DNA from: Chitinophaga pinensis
GTDB lineage: Bacteria > Bacteroidota > Bacteroidia > Flavobacteriales_D > Crocinitomicaceae
NCBI GenBank assembly: GCA_945868555.1
Contig: CAMBMC010000177.1
Coordinates: 1 to 5,649 of the forward strand
DNA length: 5,649 nt
Reading direction: 5' to 3'
Positions 5,424 through 5,649 of this stretch are shown piece after piece. Position numbers and translations under genes: made by a program. The first letter of the stretch is position 1; each line of letters begins with the position of its first letter. The notes under the pieces were generated by a model. The model was not told the DNA's origin. It did not search any database and saw nothing but the letters and a program-made list of their open reading frames with translations.

Positions 5424-5649
5424 ATGGGCTTATTTTCCATCTTTAAAAAAGACAAGACAGCACATCGCGGATTTCATGTCCTTACGGTAAAATCCATTGC
5501 TCGCTTAACATCGAACTCCATCAAAATCGTTTTTGATGTTCCCTCCGACTTAGAAACAACCTTCAAATTCATCCCTGGCCAATATATCACCTTATTGATC
5601 AATCACGGAGGGCATGAAGAGCGTCGTTCATACTCGTTGTGCAACGGAC
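5424..5649 (+). CDS. Second ferredoxin-NADP+ reductase / PaaE-like oxidoreductase (3' partial)
   Basis: 75 codons are visible before the right edge. After a short basic lead (MGLFSIFKKDK), residues 17-75 are the start of an FNR-type FAD-binding barrel, with PGQYITL (51-57) and the flavin motif RRSYSLCN (67-74). An ungapped hand alignment with PaaE residues 5-63 gives 26 identities in 59 positions, including FDVP and GQY.TL, so it is a paralogue of paaE. The 3-nt gap after the paaE stop points to one transcript. Whether it also carries NAD(P)H-binding and [2Fe-2S] domains lies off the edge. It could be an alternative electron donor to the epoxidase, a reductase for another oxygenase, or a general ferredoxin reductase. 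Confidence 0.8.
   Translation, partial: MGLFSIFKKDKTAHRGFHVLTVKSIARLTSNSIKIVFDVPSDLETTFKFIPGQYITLLINHGGHEERRSYSLCNG

Overview
The window looks like chromosomal DNA from a member of the Bacteroidota, possibly a Flavobacteriales relative. The reasons are moderate-to-low GC by eye, gene starts with no clear Shine-Dalgarno sequence, two exact TAnnTTTG boxes (the Bacteroidota sigma factor -7 element) in front of the main divergent genes, and a short lipoprotein FKBP of a kind common in that phylum. The exact genus cannot be fixed from the sequence.

Layout, left to right. (1) Positions 2-1168, plus strand: the 3' part of a polytopic membrane protein resembling GT-C / family 39-type glycosyltransferases, cut by the left edge. 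(2) 1224-1676, plus strand: a small FKBP-type peptidyl-prolyl isomerase lipoprotein. (3) 1681-4179, minus strand: a compact paaA-paaB-paaC-paaD operon encoding the phenylacetyl-CoA ring epoxidase and its maturation factor. It runs head-on into the FKBP gene with only 4 nt between the two stop codons. (4) 4180-4358: a 179-nt divergent promoter region with a -7 box for each side and a repeated 10-mer placed almost equally far from both boxes. (5) 4359-5420, plus strand: paaE, the flavin/[2Fe-2S] reductase of the epoxidase. (6) 5424 to the right edge, plus strand: the start of a second, paralogous ferredoxin-NADP+ reductase-like gene, 3 nt after paaE.

How the genes work together: PaaE takes electrons from NADPH through FAD and a plant-type [2Fe-2S] cluster to the diiron centre of PaaA. 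PaaA, held in a complex with PaaC and PaaB, uses O2 to turn phenylacetyl-CoA into the 1,2-epoxide, the committed step of aerobic phenylacetate breakdown. PaaD is a DUF59/MIP18-type protein with a Cys-rich tail, thought to act in metal-centre assembly. Genes for the ligase (paaK) and the downstream steps (paaG, paaZ, paaF, paaH, paaJ) are not in this window.

The protein content is a known pathway. The less ordinary points are the arrangement (paaE split off and divergent from paaABCD), the tandem second reductase, and the repeat-bearing control region between the two units. I found no RNA gene, CRISPR array, insertion sequence or clear intrinsic terminator. No gene-free stretch exceeds 300 nt.
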